A stretch of 64,000 nt of DNA from Perca fluviatilis. Lineage: Eukaryota > Chordata > Actinopteri > Perciformes > Percidae. The stretch is taken from assembly GCF_010015445.1 (NCBI RefSeq), contig NC_053115.1, positions 7,523,576 through 7,587,575 on the forward strand, given 5' to 3'. Numbering within the stretch: position 1 is the first letter of the stretch; every line of letters begins with the position of its first letter. A model generated the notes under the pieces. The model saw only the letters and a list, made by a program, of their open reading frames with translations, did not search any database and was not told where the DNA came from. Positions 12,729 to 57,935 of the stretch are shown here, piece by piece. A program made the position numbers and the translations under genes.

Positions 12729-15700
12729 CGTTTTAAATTACTTAAATATATAATAAGTAAACCTAAGTCACCTAACACATAACTACAATAATTCAACAAA
12801 TGAAGCTCAGCGTAAGTTCCTAAAGGAAGACTTCTAATTGCATTTTTCATCACTCCTAATTGATCAGCTGTCCATGGCATTCGCTTGTCAGCAGACAATC
12901 GGATTCAGCCGTTTCATTGTTAGTTAAACCAATCAGATTCAGCCACGTATCACGAGCCAATCACAGCATGACATCCTGTTTTAAATCTTCTCTCTCCTCT
13001 GCGGTTGTCAGCTGTCGTTTCAGGAATAGAGAGCATCCCGCCTCCTCCCCTGCATCCACCGGCCGTCTCACCCACGTACGCCGTGGTTCGTCAGCTTTAT
13101 GGCTATCTTGATTGGTTCCTGGGCACCTTCATCACCACCACCAGTGTCTGGACTCCATCGGGGGATATGTTTGGGTTCACTACCCCTTTTATAATTTATG
13201 GATTCGATGGAGTCTAATCTCCAGAGACTTTGCACATTGCATTTACATATTCTGTCTCGTACAATAAATATGTTCATAATTGCAAGGAAGTCTCTCCTGA
13301 TTGAAAGAACAGTTACACTATTAACAAGAAACAAAATAAATGTTGCCGAGTTGGTATGCCAACCAGCTTCATGCTTTAGCAGTTCTTTTGCAGAAAAATG
13401 ACCACATTTGCCTTCTCTGGCAAGATACGACACCTCTCCTGACTTATGGCATGTCCTGCCCAGGAGAAAACTCTCTCAGGTGGTGTCCAAGAGGTCTGTA
13501 CACACCGGTAGGAGTTTGAAAGGGCAGACAATTTGGGGAGGCTGTCCTGCTTCCCCCACCACCAGGCTACAGGGTCGGCAGAGCAAGCGTAATATGTTTA
13601 CACGTGCAGTGAATGGCTAACATGCTTTTACGAGGCAATATGGCATTTTAAAAGTAGCCTACATTTACGATAGCTAGCTAACAGTAGACTACAGAGAAAG
13701 TGTGATATTTTTACATCCGTTTCGGAGCGTATACAAAAAGCCGTCTATCAGCAGTGATTGTAGAGCGCATGTCAGAGAATAGCGAGGACACGCGCTTCAC
13801 ACCGCGAGCGGGCACGTGCACCTCTCGGTTGGACAAGGGAGAAAAAATAAATAAAAGAAAAAGAGTCTGCCGCTGTCCGGAGCGACAGAGGGAAAATATA
13901 TTTCAGTCGGAACGGAAATTTGTGTTCTAATCCGGTCCGAATACTACCGTTTCAGTACCCAACCCTATGCAACACAGGTCAAAGCATGCATGAACAAAAC
14001 AGTGTTCCCTTAGCTTACAGGTACAGGAGCGTCGTCCTGCAGGCCCTGCCGCCTCAGCTGAACCCTCTCAACGGGTCTCAGGTAGGGACTTGTCCACTCA
14101 AACCACTCGTCGTAACGGTGGCTCCACTGGCGGTAATGGATCAGTACTTTTTCACCTTCGTAGTCAATCTTCTCTATGTTGGCAGCATACCTACATGACA
14201 AAAGAAATTCAATAAAGTGTGATTGGACAGGGAGATGTGCAAGCTCATCCTTATCCTTTATTCTAAAACATAACTGAGGAGGGCAAGTCAGTAGAAATGT
14301 GTCAATCTTGAAAATGTCAAAAGTAAAGAAACACAATGAATCACGAGACACTGCTTGGCGTGCTGGGGGCAGTGTTGGGTGTTGACACGGTACGATAAAG
14401 CGATTACTTTTTTTAGATTACAATTTCAGAGTCACAACCTCCAGTAACACACTGTCACTCCCAACATTTTAGGAGGTGAGCTTGTTTGTCCTTTAGCCAG
14501 GAGTTGAACAGGAGGACCTGTATCAACTGTATTTATTTATTTATTTATTTTAATGTGTGTGTGAAAGGACTGGGCTGACGGTCCATGGTCCCTGGGGCTG
14601 TAACGATACACCAAACCCACAATTCGGTTCGTATCACGATTTTTTTGACCCACGATTCGATACAAACCTTGATTCTTGAATGGGGGGGCGTGGAGGGGTT
14701 GTTGGAGTAGAGTTATACTCAGTAAACTTAATACAACTTTTCATCTGCCAGACTGCATCGTTTTGTCATTGATTACATGCCACTTGGCAACACAGTAATA
14801 CAACAGAGACTTTATTTATTGACATTGATTGATTTCAATATCGATCGATCCAACACCAAAGATTCTTTTGTACCTTAAAATAATGTTTCCGGTAACGGAC
14901 AATTCCTCTTCCAACCTGTAGGGGGACCGAAGAGGAAAAGTGCTTTGGTGTTGCTTTAAAGGGATACGCCACTGTTTGTTGAAATAGGGCCTATCACGGT
15001 CTCCTCTAGCTGTAGATAGGTGGGCCAACGCATTTTTTGTGCATGCATCGTTTTAGTCCGGTGCAGCACCGGCAGCGCCGCCGCTAGTTAGCTTAGCGTA
15101 GTGAATGGAATCCTATGTTGCCGGTTAGCATGTTGTGAGTAAAAGTGAACCAGCAAAAGACAAAAAAAACAACCTAATTACTTGCAATGAGACAAAAAAT
15201 GCGCTGGCCCACCTATCTACAGGTAGACCGTGATTAGCCCTATTTCAACAAACAGTGGCATATTCCTTTAAGGTTTGCCAACTACAGTATAAAACGTGCT
15301 GGTTGACAAGTAGCTAATGCTAATGCTCGGTCTATAACATTCTTGGTGGGTAACATAAGATTACGACATCGTTCAACACGCTCAGTTATTTTTAATATGA
15401 TCGTTTTGACCACGGTTAACAACTCTGGGCTAACCCACGAATTCATCAGTAACGTTAACTGTATAGATAGACGACTGATCTAAATGGTAATTTAGCCAGC
15501 TAGCACACCCCTGTGTGTCTGCCTCACTCTCCCGGCGCTGCAAGGCTTCAGTCGGGATGAGAGCTGACAACAGCCCCGGCCCCCGGGGACACACCCACAG
15601 TCAGCCCCCCAGCCAGCTGGCAGCCAGCGGCCAGCCACTACCATTACAGCAATCCAACCACGGTTAGCACTTAACTCCGGTGCTAAGGACGCTAACGGCA

Positions 15701-16589
15701 GTTCACTGAACCGTTGGGAAACAGACCCAGGCACCCGAGTCAGAACAGCGGCCATTCGTAACGTTACACCGCCGTTAGCGCTACCAGCGTTTGTGCCGAA
15801 AATCTCCTCCCTGCCGAATCCCCCCCACCCCCCTTCGTGTTTAGCCGTCTTTACGGTTAGCTAAATTTAAGGGGGATAAGGCACCAGAACGACTAATACT
15901 AATTTAAAGATGTGGTAGCATTGGATCTGGACAGCGAGGATAACTCTGGGAGTTGGGAGGGGTGCGTCGCGATTCTGTCTTCTCACATCGCGACACAGGT
16001 TCGTGGGTCTGAGTGTCGGGAATTCGGTTTCATATCGTTACAGCCCTAATGGGCCCTCATCCTTGCATAAGAATATAGATTATTTGTGATGGTGTCTCAT
16101 GTTATAATGCTCCATGACACGTTTTATCTGTTCCACAGTGAATATTGAACTTTGAAGACACTTTAAAGAAACATTTAAAAAAAAAAAAAATACATAAATC
16201 GAATCGTAATCGCACTATCTGGCAGAAAAATCGCAATTAAATATCCCCCCCCCCCCAAAAAAAAAATCATTCAGTCCTAATCCAGATCAAAGGCTGCTTG
16301 AGAGCACATACTCATCAGCAGCTATTTTTTTACTGGCAAAGGAGCAATGATAGGTCTGAGTGGCTTTCTTCAATCTTTTAACATTTGATAAGATACAGAA
16401 TATCTAACCAAGGCCTAGAATGGAGAGAATGAGAATTTATGAGAGAAAGAGTGAAGGAAGTGAACAGTTACAGGGATGGGGAGGAATGAGCGAGGCCATG
16501 ACTCACCAGTTTTTGAGGTTGTCTCTGGCCTCAAGCTGAGCTCCCACCTCAAAAGATATCCCTCTTCTGTTAGGGGGCGTCTTACTCAT
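557..16589 (-). CDS. phf20: PHD finger protein 20 (spliced, 14 coding exons)
   Basis: Chromatin reader of the PHF20/PHF20L1 family. In mammals PHF20 is a subunit of the MOF/NSL histone H4K16 acetyltransferase complex, and its second Tudor domain binds methyl-lysine. Coding exons, 5' to 3' on the minus strand: 16589-16507, 14190-14019, 10653-10569, 10125-10049, 9919-9322, 9176-9126, 9041-8772, 8629-8435, 8260-8165, 7537-7418, 6973-6795, 6685-6586, 1411-1216, 1043-557. All phases agree and give 902 residues. Tudor 1 is about residues 12-75 and Tudor 2 about 86-140 ([11 protein letters not shown]). An acidic, Lys-rich linker follows. The C2H2 finger is near 378-403 (FKCSAPGC...HYHMKYYH), a poly-Lys stretch follows, and the PHD finger is near 628-672 (CIC, CEDC, HGTC, CYIC). 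The motif [20 protein letters not shown] near the C-terminus is typical of PHF20. The start [20 protein letters not shown] matches the family start. The C-terminus is shorter than I recall for the human protein (1012 residues). Identity is firm; the ortholog/ohnolog subtype (a or b) is not determined. Confidence 0.95.
1216..1411 (-). CDS. phf20: phf20 coding exon after the PHD finger
   Basis: Encodes [18 protein letters not shown] and [16 protein letters not shown], a conserved PHF20 segment. Acceptor cag before 1411, donor GTGAGT after 1216. Begins with two and ends with two bases of split codons, in phase with both neighbours. Confidence 0.93.
1710..2228. mobile_element. Non-autonomous DNA transposon, 6-bp TSD (hAT-like)
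   Basis: Imperfect terminal inverted repeats: left CAGTCCTTCCAGAAAAATGC, right-end reverse complement CAGTCCCTTCAGAAAAACGC. Flanked by the direct repeat GTATCT (1704-1709 and 2229-2234). No transposase. Internal sequence is AT-rich with many ATGCGG words. The sequence just right of it (to about 2280, ending CACACCCCTAG) looks like the end of an older element it inserted into. Confidence 0.75.
3175..5338 (+). mobile_element. L2-clade LINE, 5'-truncated, decayed
   Basis: Degenerate reverse-transcriptase gene of the L2/CR1 group, in pieces at 3264-3701 and 4092-4772. Motifs: SAAFDTVDH (split across frames near 4060), [18 protein letters not shown], and the catalytic YADDTQIY near 4323-4346, then the thumb and C-terminal regions. 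Stops and frameshifts separate the parts. It ends in the L2-type 3' tail (CAAATAAAGCTGCCTTGCC near 5310-5330). The N-terminal endonuclease domain is almost entirely missing. Confidence 0.85.
4092..4772 (+). pseudogene. L2 reverse-transcriptase fragment
   Basis: Longest open piece of the L2 LINE (226 codons), covering RT palm and thumb with an intact YADD box. It is cut off from the upstream part by frameshifts, so the element cannot encode a full ORF2 protein. Confidence 0.85.
6220..6585. other. phf20 intron remainder
   Basis: Unremarkable AT-rich intronic sequence between the hAT-like element and the PHD exon; nothing recognised. Confidence 0.6.
6586..6685 (-). CDS. phf20: phf20 exon, second half of PHD finger
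   Basis: Encodes [20 protein letters not shown] and the final CYIC zinc ligands, then DPPG. Acceptor ctcag, donor GTGAGA. Phase 0 in, one base out. Confidence 0.95.
6795..6973 (-). CDS. phf20: phf20 exon, acidic segment and first half of PHD finger
   Basis: Encodes the acidic [20 protein letters not shown] stretch and [17 protein letters not shown], which supplies the first two PHD zinc-binding cysteines. Acceptor tgtag, donor GTGAGC. Confidence 0.95.
7374..7401. repeat. Short CA repeat
   Basis: Imperfect (CA)n interrupted by CG steps, in the intron next to the phf20 linker exon. Confidence 0.85.
7418..7537 (-). CDS. phf20: phf20 linker exon (inferred)
   Basis: A 120-bp segment with acceptor ctcag and donor GTGGGT, in phase with both neighbouring exons. 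It encodes [20 protein letters not shown], which loosely resembles the SSHKPGVHMSPQ segment I recall before the acidic region of mammalian PHF20. Weaker than the other exons because the linker is poorly conserved. Confidence 0.65.
7538..8164. other. phf20 intron
   Basis: About 630 bases without recognised coding or repeat structure. Confidence 0.6.
8165..8260 (-). CDS. phf20: phf20 poly-lysine exon
   Basis: Encodes a very basic segment, [20 protein letters not shown], matching the poly-Lys run downstream of the zinc finger in PHF20. Acceptor cacag, donor GTAAGA. Confidence 0.92.
8435..8629 (-). CDS. phf20: phf20 linker exon
   Basis: Encodes a low-complexity charged linker ([18 protein letters not shown] ... 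DKSGFDI). Acceptor tctcag, donor GTCAGT. Retained because both splice sites and phases fit. Confidence 0.82.
8772..9041 (-). CDS. phf20: phf20 C2H2 zinc-finger exon
   Basis: Encodes a C2H2 finger: FKCSAPGC, then [14 protein letters not shown]. Acceptor tttag, donor GTAAGT. Confidence 0.95.
9126..9176 (-). CDS. phf20: phf20 51-bp micro-exon
   Basis: Encodes [15 protein letters not shown]. It is the only segment between neighbours that restores the phase: acceptor ggtag before 9176, donor GTGAGT after 9126. Confidence 0.8.
9322..9919 (-). CDS. phf20: phf20 large acidic linker exon
   Basis: About 199 codons rich in Glu, Lys and Ser, starting with a basic Arg/Lys patch ([20 protein letters not shown]), a plausible nuclear-localisation or DNA-contact region, and containing a [12 protein letters not shown] repeat. 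Acceptor aatag, donor GTAAGT. Confidence 0.9.
10049..10125 (-). CDS. phf20: phf20 exon, end of Tudor 2
   Basis: Encodes [20 protein letters not shown], the C-terminal strands of the second Tudor domain. Acceptor ctcag, donor GTAAAT. Confidence 0.95.
10126..10568. other. phf20 intron between Tudor 2 exons
   Basis: AT-rich, no recognised feature. Confidence 0.6.
10569..10653 (-). CDS. phf20: phf20 exon, start of Tudor 2
   Basis: Encodes [20 protein letters not shown] and KVISVNKD, the first strands of the second (methyl-lysine-binding) Tudor domain. Acceptor tccag, donor GTGGGT. Confidence 0.95.
10914..12480. mobile_element. Harbinger-like non-autonomous element (with nested insertion)
   Basis: Terminal inverted repeats GGTCGCTTTCACACC (left) and GGTGTGAAAGCAACC (right), flanked by TAA on both sides (10911-10913 and 12481-12483), fitting the 3-bp duplications of PIF/Harbinger. 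No transposase reading frame. A second element seems to start inside at about 11236 (AGGGCTGGGGGTAAACGATT, hAT-like); its right end was not found. Confidence 0.65.
11500..11860. repeat. TAACGTTAGC-rich island
   Basis: Dense irregular copies of TAACGTTA / GTTAGCTA palindromic words in both orientations inside the Harbinger-like element. No regular period. Confidence 0.6.
12560..13970. mobile_element. Degenerate hAT-like remnant
   Basis: The right boundary reads ACCGTTTCAGTACCCAACCCTA, a typical hAT-type end, and the left part contains GAACCGGTACTTTTAAAACG, resembling its partner. No transposase is recognisable and no target duplication could be assigned; the limits are approximate. Confidence 0.4.
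12654..12725. repeat. (TA)n microsatellite
   Basis: About 72 bases of uninterrupted TA repeat. Confidence 0.97.
14019..14190 (-). CDS. phf20: phf20 exon, most of Tudor 1
   Basis: Encodes [20 protein letters not shown] then [20 protein letters not shown]. Acceptor tgtag; donor GTAAGC chosen because it leaves phase 0, as the next exon needs. Confidence 0.96.
14593..16048. mobile_element. hAT-like non-autonomous element
   Basis: Ends TGGGGCTGTAACGATA (left) and reverse complement TAGGGCTGTAACGATA (right). Flanking 8-bp repeats ATGGTCCC (14585-14592) and ATGGGCCC (16049-16056) differ at one base. A second MITE is nested inside. No coding capacity for transposase. Confidence 0.8.
14960..15267. 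mobile_element. TTAA-flanked hairpin MITE, nested
   Basis: Flanked by TTAA on both sides (14956-14959, 15268-15271). The first and last ~90 bases are near-perfect inverted copies (AGGGATACGCCACTGTTTG against CAAACAGTGGCATATTCCT), so the element can fold into a long hairpin. TTAA targeting fits piggyBac- or Kolobok-type transposases. Confidence 0.85.
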
Positions 16590-16613
16590 ACTGCCCACAT
16601 CAAGGCTCCCTTC
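16507..16613 (-). CDS. phf20: phf20 exon 2 with start codon
   Basis: ATG at 16589-16587. Encodes [20 protein letters not shown] and the split Trp codon; donor GTGAGT. An acceptor (tacag) before 16613 would leave 24 bases of 5' UTR in the exon. Confidence 0.9.
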
Positions 16614-16651
16614 CTGTACGCATGCACGCGCACACACACACAAAAAACAAA

Positions 16652-16684
<33 letters not shown>

Positions 16685-18629
16685 CATTAGCCAATAAACA
16701 TACAAATCAAAACTACACCCATATGACCTTGGAGACCTTGAGAAACCCACATTGTGTGGAGCCAAGAACACAATACACGTCACTATCAATGATTTTACAA
16801 ACAATTTGCAGTCAGCCTCGTCTCCCTCAGGTCATCACTAACAATTATCTCCAAAAGACTGTGGCAAATTATAGCTTTGCACCTGAGTAGCAATGTTGGT
16901 GTTAAAAGGCAAGTACGGCACTCCCATTGTATGACACCAGACCAATAATGCAGTCCAGGCTGGGAAAAGCTATTGAGCTACAGATTACATGTTGTGACAC
17001 ATTGTAAAGCAAGGGAAAACTGATATATTACGGTGAGCCATGTACCTCAAATGGTGATGAAATGTGTAACTAATACCAGATGTGCAGTGATCACTAGAGA
17101 GATAAGAAACGACTTCACACAGGTTCCTGAGGATATCTGATTTAAGTATTCAGTATTATTTTACTCCATATCACAAAAGGCACAAGGTACAGAGAGAAGG
17201 CACAAGAATGATATCTCGTCCATAGCTTCCACTTCCTGTTAGCACCCACCAGTACAGTAAGCAGGTAATTATGCACCAAGCTAGCGATAATACTCGACTG
17301 ATGAACAGTATATTGGGTCCTTGTCTATGCAGTCTCAAATATAGACCCGTAGTCTGCTGCTGATGTCCAGCCCCTTAACTGAAATAAAGGGCTTGGTGGA
17401 GGAGGATAATCTTTTTGTCTTCCCTCCGGATAACAGCGCCTCCTTTGTCAGGAAAACAAGAGGGCTAAGCGGCGCCCTTTAATAAAAGCTTAAACGATTT
17501 AAATTACTCAATAAATATATTACAACGTCTTACTTTTGTGCAGGTTATAGCGGATTCGGTTCACCATAGCGGAGGCAGTCTGGAGCTACTGGCTTTCAGT
17601 CTAACGTACAAACCGGATATCTGCACACTACTCGGCCCACGTGTTTTCTGGTCAGCCGATTTCACGTATAGACACAATAGAAGACAATGGAAAAGCCCCT
17701 TATGATTATTCGTCTGCAGCATGCAGATACCTAGCACGGCATCAAAAAGCAAACAATATCATATTCAGTAAAATGTAATATGTAAAATGAAAATGTGCTT
17801 TTATGGCCTGCACAAAGAGCCAGACAGACGGCAGCACTGCACATGCAGGGCGCAAACCGAGAGTTGGTGATGGCACAATCACGAGTCAGGAAATTAATGA
17901 TTATCAATTTAAATGGTTACATTTTGCAATGATTCATTAAATCGTAGGTTGATATTTTACTGTAGTAAACGGAGATAACAGCAGCCCACACCATTTTTTT
18001 TTTCACGTACACTTCACAGGTCTCAACTGTTCCTTAACAGCAAACAACGAGAACACGTTGCGTCGTGTTCACCGAGGTGTAAATACTGCTGTATACTTCT
18101 ACTGCTATTGACACACACACTTTGTTCAGAGTTTTATAACCAGTGGGAGTAGCGCGAGAAAAACCATCGGCGACGTCAGGGCTCTAGGCAAATATAACTG
18201 GTCGAACGAGTCTGGTGTGGGTGGGATACTGGCTTCTGATTGGCCGTGCAGCTGTCACTCACAAAGCTCTTCGGGGCCTCGCGCTAGTAGGCCCACTTTG
18301 TCATACTTTTCGTGCTGTAAAAGAGCGGCGGTGAAATGCAAAGCATTAAACTTCCCCAACTGAGGAACCACGTAGCATTAAAACCACCCAGTGGGAAACC
18401 ATACAGCGTGTATGAGACACACCGGTAATTACACGAATATAACTAAATATATAAACGTTACATTTCATTACCTACTTCGTCACGTTTGTTTTGAACTGAA
18501 AAGCCGACATGCGGCACCACACCATCTAGCTACGCCGTTGACGCATCCACCAAACCAGCCTCATTCGCGATGTTATGAGGGATTATAAACTCTGAAGCGA
18601 TGGGGAGGGAAACAATTTGGGTTTCCTAC
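16590..18629. other. phf20 intron 1
   Basis: The first intron, upstream of the start codon. Apart from the CA repeat near 16.65 kb, nothing is recognised. Confidence 0.55.
16627..16683. repeat. CA repeat
   Basis: Compound (CA)n with a CAAAAAACAAACAAA interruption. Confidence 0.93.
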
Positions 18630-18790
18630 CTGTTCTCCAGTCACTCTTTGTCCGGTTGGGTGTAAATTGTGCAGCGTAATCCCTTTAAAGTGGTGGTACC
18701 GCCGCCTCCGCCTGCCTGGTCCAGATCACGCAGTTGAATTTCTCCTAGTAGCATTCACCACCGGCGCGGGCAGAGTGGCGCTACATTGCG
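18630..18790 (-). promoter_or_regulatory. phf20 non-coding exon 1 / promoter region (inferred)
   Basis: GC-rich sequence about 2 kb upstream of the start codon. A minus-strand donor (AACAG then GTAGGA at 18629) matches a 5' UTR exon joining the acceptor at 16613. The transcription start is not visible; the right edge is a guess. Confidence 0.5.
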
Positions 18791-18798
18791 CATGCGCA
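18787..18798. promoter_or_regulatory. NRF1-type site
   Basis: Perfect palindrome TGCGCATGCGCA, the classic NRF1 binding motif of CpG-type housekeeping promoters, just upstream of the inferred phf20 exon 1. Confidence 0.6.
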
Positions 18799-20424
18799 TA
18801 CAACGGCCCAGTGCCCTCAAGTAATCCGATAACATCATTTACACTTGAAAAAAGCAGCAAAATTGTGTTGCTTTTAAAATGTCCTGTTTATGTATTTTCA
18901 TAAACATGGAAACATTTGTAAGTCGAAGCACTTTAAATATATTTTAAAAGGACCTAATTGAACAAATCAAGCTTTTAAGACGTGGCGTGACTATTATAAC
19001 AATATTCTCACCAGTTAATCAAATGGAGGCCAACATTAGCCTATACCTTGCTACTCTTATATATGAATAGCCTACATGTGGATCCTTGAGCAAGTTACGT
19101 TATTGTTCTCATCGATCTACAGATCAGATGGGCGCATAGCTCCACCCACTGTCCACCCAAAGTAACTGCTGTTTATTTACAGGAGTGGAGGGTGACCAAG
19201 CTAAACCATAGACAGTACAGTATATGAGCTAAACTCAATTTTGGCTTTGCCCACCATTTTAGGCTGGCATAAATGTCTTTATGTAATTAATTCATATCGT
19301 AACCCATATCAATAAACAATTGTTGCCTTGTTGTCTATCTATCTATCTATCTATCTAAACTACTGGTACATTAAAAGTATACTTAAATACAACACTGTTA
19401 AATAAAAAAAGAGACACAGGTGGCAGTTTTGTGCAGTATGTGCATAAAAGGAGTTGAAGATTGGATGAGTGTGGGTAATGCTGTGTGACAGGATGGTGAG
19501 CGACTGTTGTCACCTGTTGTGTATCCAAAGCTGAACATGAGAGATGCCCTCTATGGCTGTATGGGGTAATTATTAGATAAATTAATAGATTGTAATATTT
19601 TAAGGTATTTGAAATGCATTATATGCATGGTTTAGGGAGAAAAGACCCTTACAATTGATAAAACCTTTAAAAACATCCCATTAATTAAGGACCTTCATTT
19701 TTAAATTAAGATTCAATTTGTAAATGTTTTTGGTTCACTTTAAGGGCTTTTAACCCTTTAATTATCCCTAAAACCCCTTCATAATTCCTAAAACATACAT
19801 ATGTTACAAACCCTTGAGTTTTCACCTTAACTGAAAAGTTAAGGTCCTTTCAAGGACAAAATTAAGGAATACACGTAATGTTATGTTGTGAATCTGCAGG
19901 GATTTGACCCCTTTAGACCAATTAAACTGTTTTTACAAATCTTTAAATATAATATTCCATTAGTTTAGTCATTCATTAAATCCAGATTTGAAGTGTGAAT
20001 ACACAAATACACCTTAAATATCATTTCATTTCACCTGAAATGAATAAATGATCCTAATCAAATCGAATAAACCCAAACAATGCACGGAGGTAAAATGAGA
20101 ATCCTTTAAAATATCATTGTCACCTACAAGTATTTTAGATAAAATCCTTCTCACCGATTTAGGTGGTCAGGAGTATATCTTACAAATTAAATTGTGCTCC
20201 ACCCTCTCTGTTTGTGGAGCTCATTTTGCTACACCATTTTATTATTCAACTAATGCATTATTTGTTTTTAAATCATTAGGTTGCATCTTCCTGCCAGGGG
20301 TCTATGTTACATGGTGTCCCTCCTCGCTTCCTTGCCCCCCCCGTCTCCTCTCGGCACTCCACTATCAAACTAAAGGCAAACATGACAACATAAACACAAG
20401 GCATCCAATCTACAATTGAACAAA
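18799..20424. other. Intergenic region between phf20 and arhgap39
   Basis: About 1.6 kb separating the phf20 5' end from the arhgap39 3' end. AT-rich; a short (CTAT)n run sits at about 19337-19358. No gene seen. Confidence 0.6.
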
Positions 20425-20473
20425 TCTTTATTTATGGACAGTCATTCCACATAACAAGTAGGTATGCAAACAC

Positions 20474-20602
<129 letters not shown>

Positions 20603-21410
20603 GAAAGTGGTTTGAATCAGTCCTATGTTCAAAAGGCAGGCGGTTACAGCAGAGAAATGAACAGTCAATTACATAAACACCTTTTATTGCTCTTTACAGC
20701 AACATTTAACTTCACCCTTAACCTGGATCACTAGAACACACTTAAGCAGAGTTAATACTATTTACACGCAGAATTTATTTACATGGTCAAAGCCTGAGAG
20801 GGGAGACAAAAAGCTTAATCTACATTCTCATAGTGCTTGACAGTTGAACATAATCCATTCTCATTACAGGGGTTTGTGTTAGATTAATCAAATTTTCAGT
20901 CTGTGAGGGAGGCCGTGTACAGTTATCACATCCAACACCCGTTTTATCATAAGACCTGAGCCAAAAAAAACAAAACATACAGACCACAAACAAAAGAGAA
21001 CACAATTCCGATTGAAAGCCTTTTTATAGATAAAAGAGAACGAGTATTACCAACCTCCAACATCCCTGTGACATAAACTGTAATTACAACACTCTCGTCT
21101 GGCTTCACTTGTGTTTAAAGGTTGTAAAATCAAAGCACTTTCTACGTTTATTTTCTTAGAAAATCGCCACCATCCGTTATAAAGAGCTTTCTGCACATCC
21201 TTCCAGTTTGTGCTTTAAAATGAAGGCTCTGTACTCAGAATAGTTGTGGTGGTGCGGCTTCTTGTGTCTCGTAAAAATGAAATACGAGGAGACCAGCGTT
21301 CAGTACAACTACTCAAAACAGCACAGGCAAGCTTATTAGTAAGACACCATTACAATAGTTCTGTAACTTTTTTTAATATTTTCTGTACATGATAAAAGAA
21401 GGGTGTCTTT

Positions 21411-21569
<159 letters not shown>

Positions 21570-22020
21570 AATGAAACCAGAATGTCAACGCTGCTGTCTT
21601 TATGTTTTGTTGTGCAAGTAAAGTAAATACTGTAAGATTCTCCCTTTACACAACGCAGTTGTTCTATGAAACTGTAGTACTACCCATTTAGTAAGAAACA
21701 AGAGTAAATCTGTTTTCACATGCAGCGGTTAGAAAATACGGTCATTAAAGTGAGCCACTTTAAATCCGTCACTGTTGATGTTAGTATCAAAAAACACAGT
21801 GGAGCCTAAGGTGTCTTGTCTCTCGGTAAGAAAGCAAGTGAAAACGAGGGTCCAAAGTCCAAGCTGCTCTCACACTGCTTGTGTTGTAAGAGGTGTAATA
21901 TCTCACCTGAAGAGTTTCCAGTGTGGTCTGAACAGAAAGTGTTTATGCACGATTGTAAATGTGTAACTGGAGATGCTGATTCAGCACTTGAGGGTGGGCT
22001 CTGCGCTCGGTTTACAGTGT

Positions 22021-56955
<34,935 letters not shown>

Positions 56956-57120
56956 TTTCTTCACATTGTAAACAAGGCGTCACTACAAAGGGAAAACGAT
57001 GTTTAGCTGCTATCGGGGTGAAGGTAATTTTTCTGAGCGCACAGAGCGGTCCGAAGAGTGAGTACGGGACGGTCCTCTCCGGTGGTGAATCTCATACGCA
57101 GTCTCCGCCTCTGCACGTGA
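56956..57120 (-). promoter_or_regulatory. arhgap39 5' UTR / promoter region (inferred)
   Basis: Sequence just upstream of the start codon, with scattered CpG. No TATA box seen. Placed only from the position of the first coding exon. Confidence 0.4.
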
Positions 57121-57930
57121 GTCATAGGTTGGGATGGGGGTCACCCAGTCTGCCTGCATGGTCTGCACCCCCACCACTCCCCCTAGCTACACTATCCCCT
57201 CGACTAGCTGGCTGGAAAGAGTAGAAGCCAAACCATAAGCAAAACACTTTAGTGGCTCAGTTGGCTGAACAAAGCAGAGTAATAAAACATGTAAAAAGCC
57301 AGCTATGTGACCAGAGCTATCGCATCATGCTTTGAGGGAACACTAACGGTCCTCGACTGTCTGCCAACTTATCTTTGCAGTTGGACCGATAACTTACGCT
57401 ACCAAAGTTGTACATCTTTCTGTGAATTAAAATAACTGCATTCTTTGTTTTCATAGTTTATTGTTACAAAAAAGGCTTACATACTTTTTTATTAAGTCGT
57501 TATTTGTAAAAGATGCTATTCATTAGCAAACTTAACTAAGATTTAGCCCTCTGCTAAATAAAACCACATCTTGAAAGGTCCACAACACTGCGGTTGCTAA
57601 GTGACACACCAGTATGAGAGACGCTTTTTGATTATTGGATTCATATTTGAATATCATATCAGGCATTTGATATGCTCATTTTACAAAGTATTCTCATTTA
57701 ATTCAGCCAGTCAGAGAGCTTAGTACATTATCTCTTTTATGATCACACAATTAGCTATCTTCACTATTATAATTGTAGTGAGCTGTAGTAACCTCCCATG
57801 TAACCCTTGTGTTGTCAGCCTTAATTTTACTGTCTATAATGGGACAAGCAGACAGAGACACCTGCTGGACAGGAACAAAAACCACTATGCAATTTCAGAA
57901 TAAAAGCTGGCTCATGTGTTATGGTCAAAC
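57121..57930. other. Intergenic region between arhgap39 and sulf2
   Basis: About 0.8 kb, no gene seen. Confidence 0.55.
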
Positions 57931-57935
57931 AACAC

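Noticed and set aside
13068..13433. 121-codon minus-strand open frame
   Set aside because: Lies within degenerate repeat sequence and has no domain or splice support as a phf20 exon.
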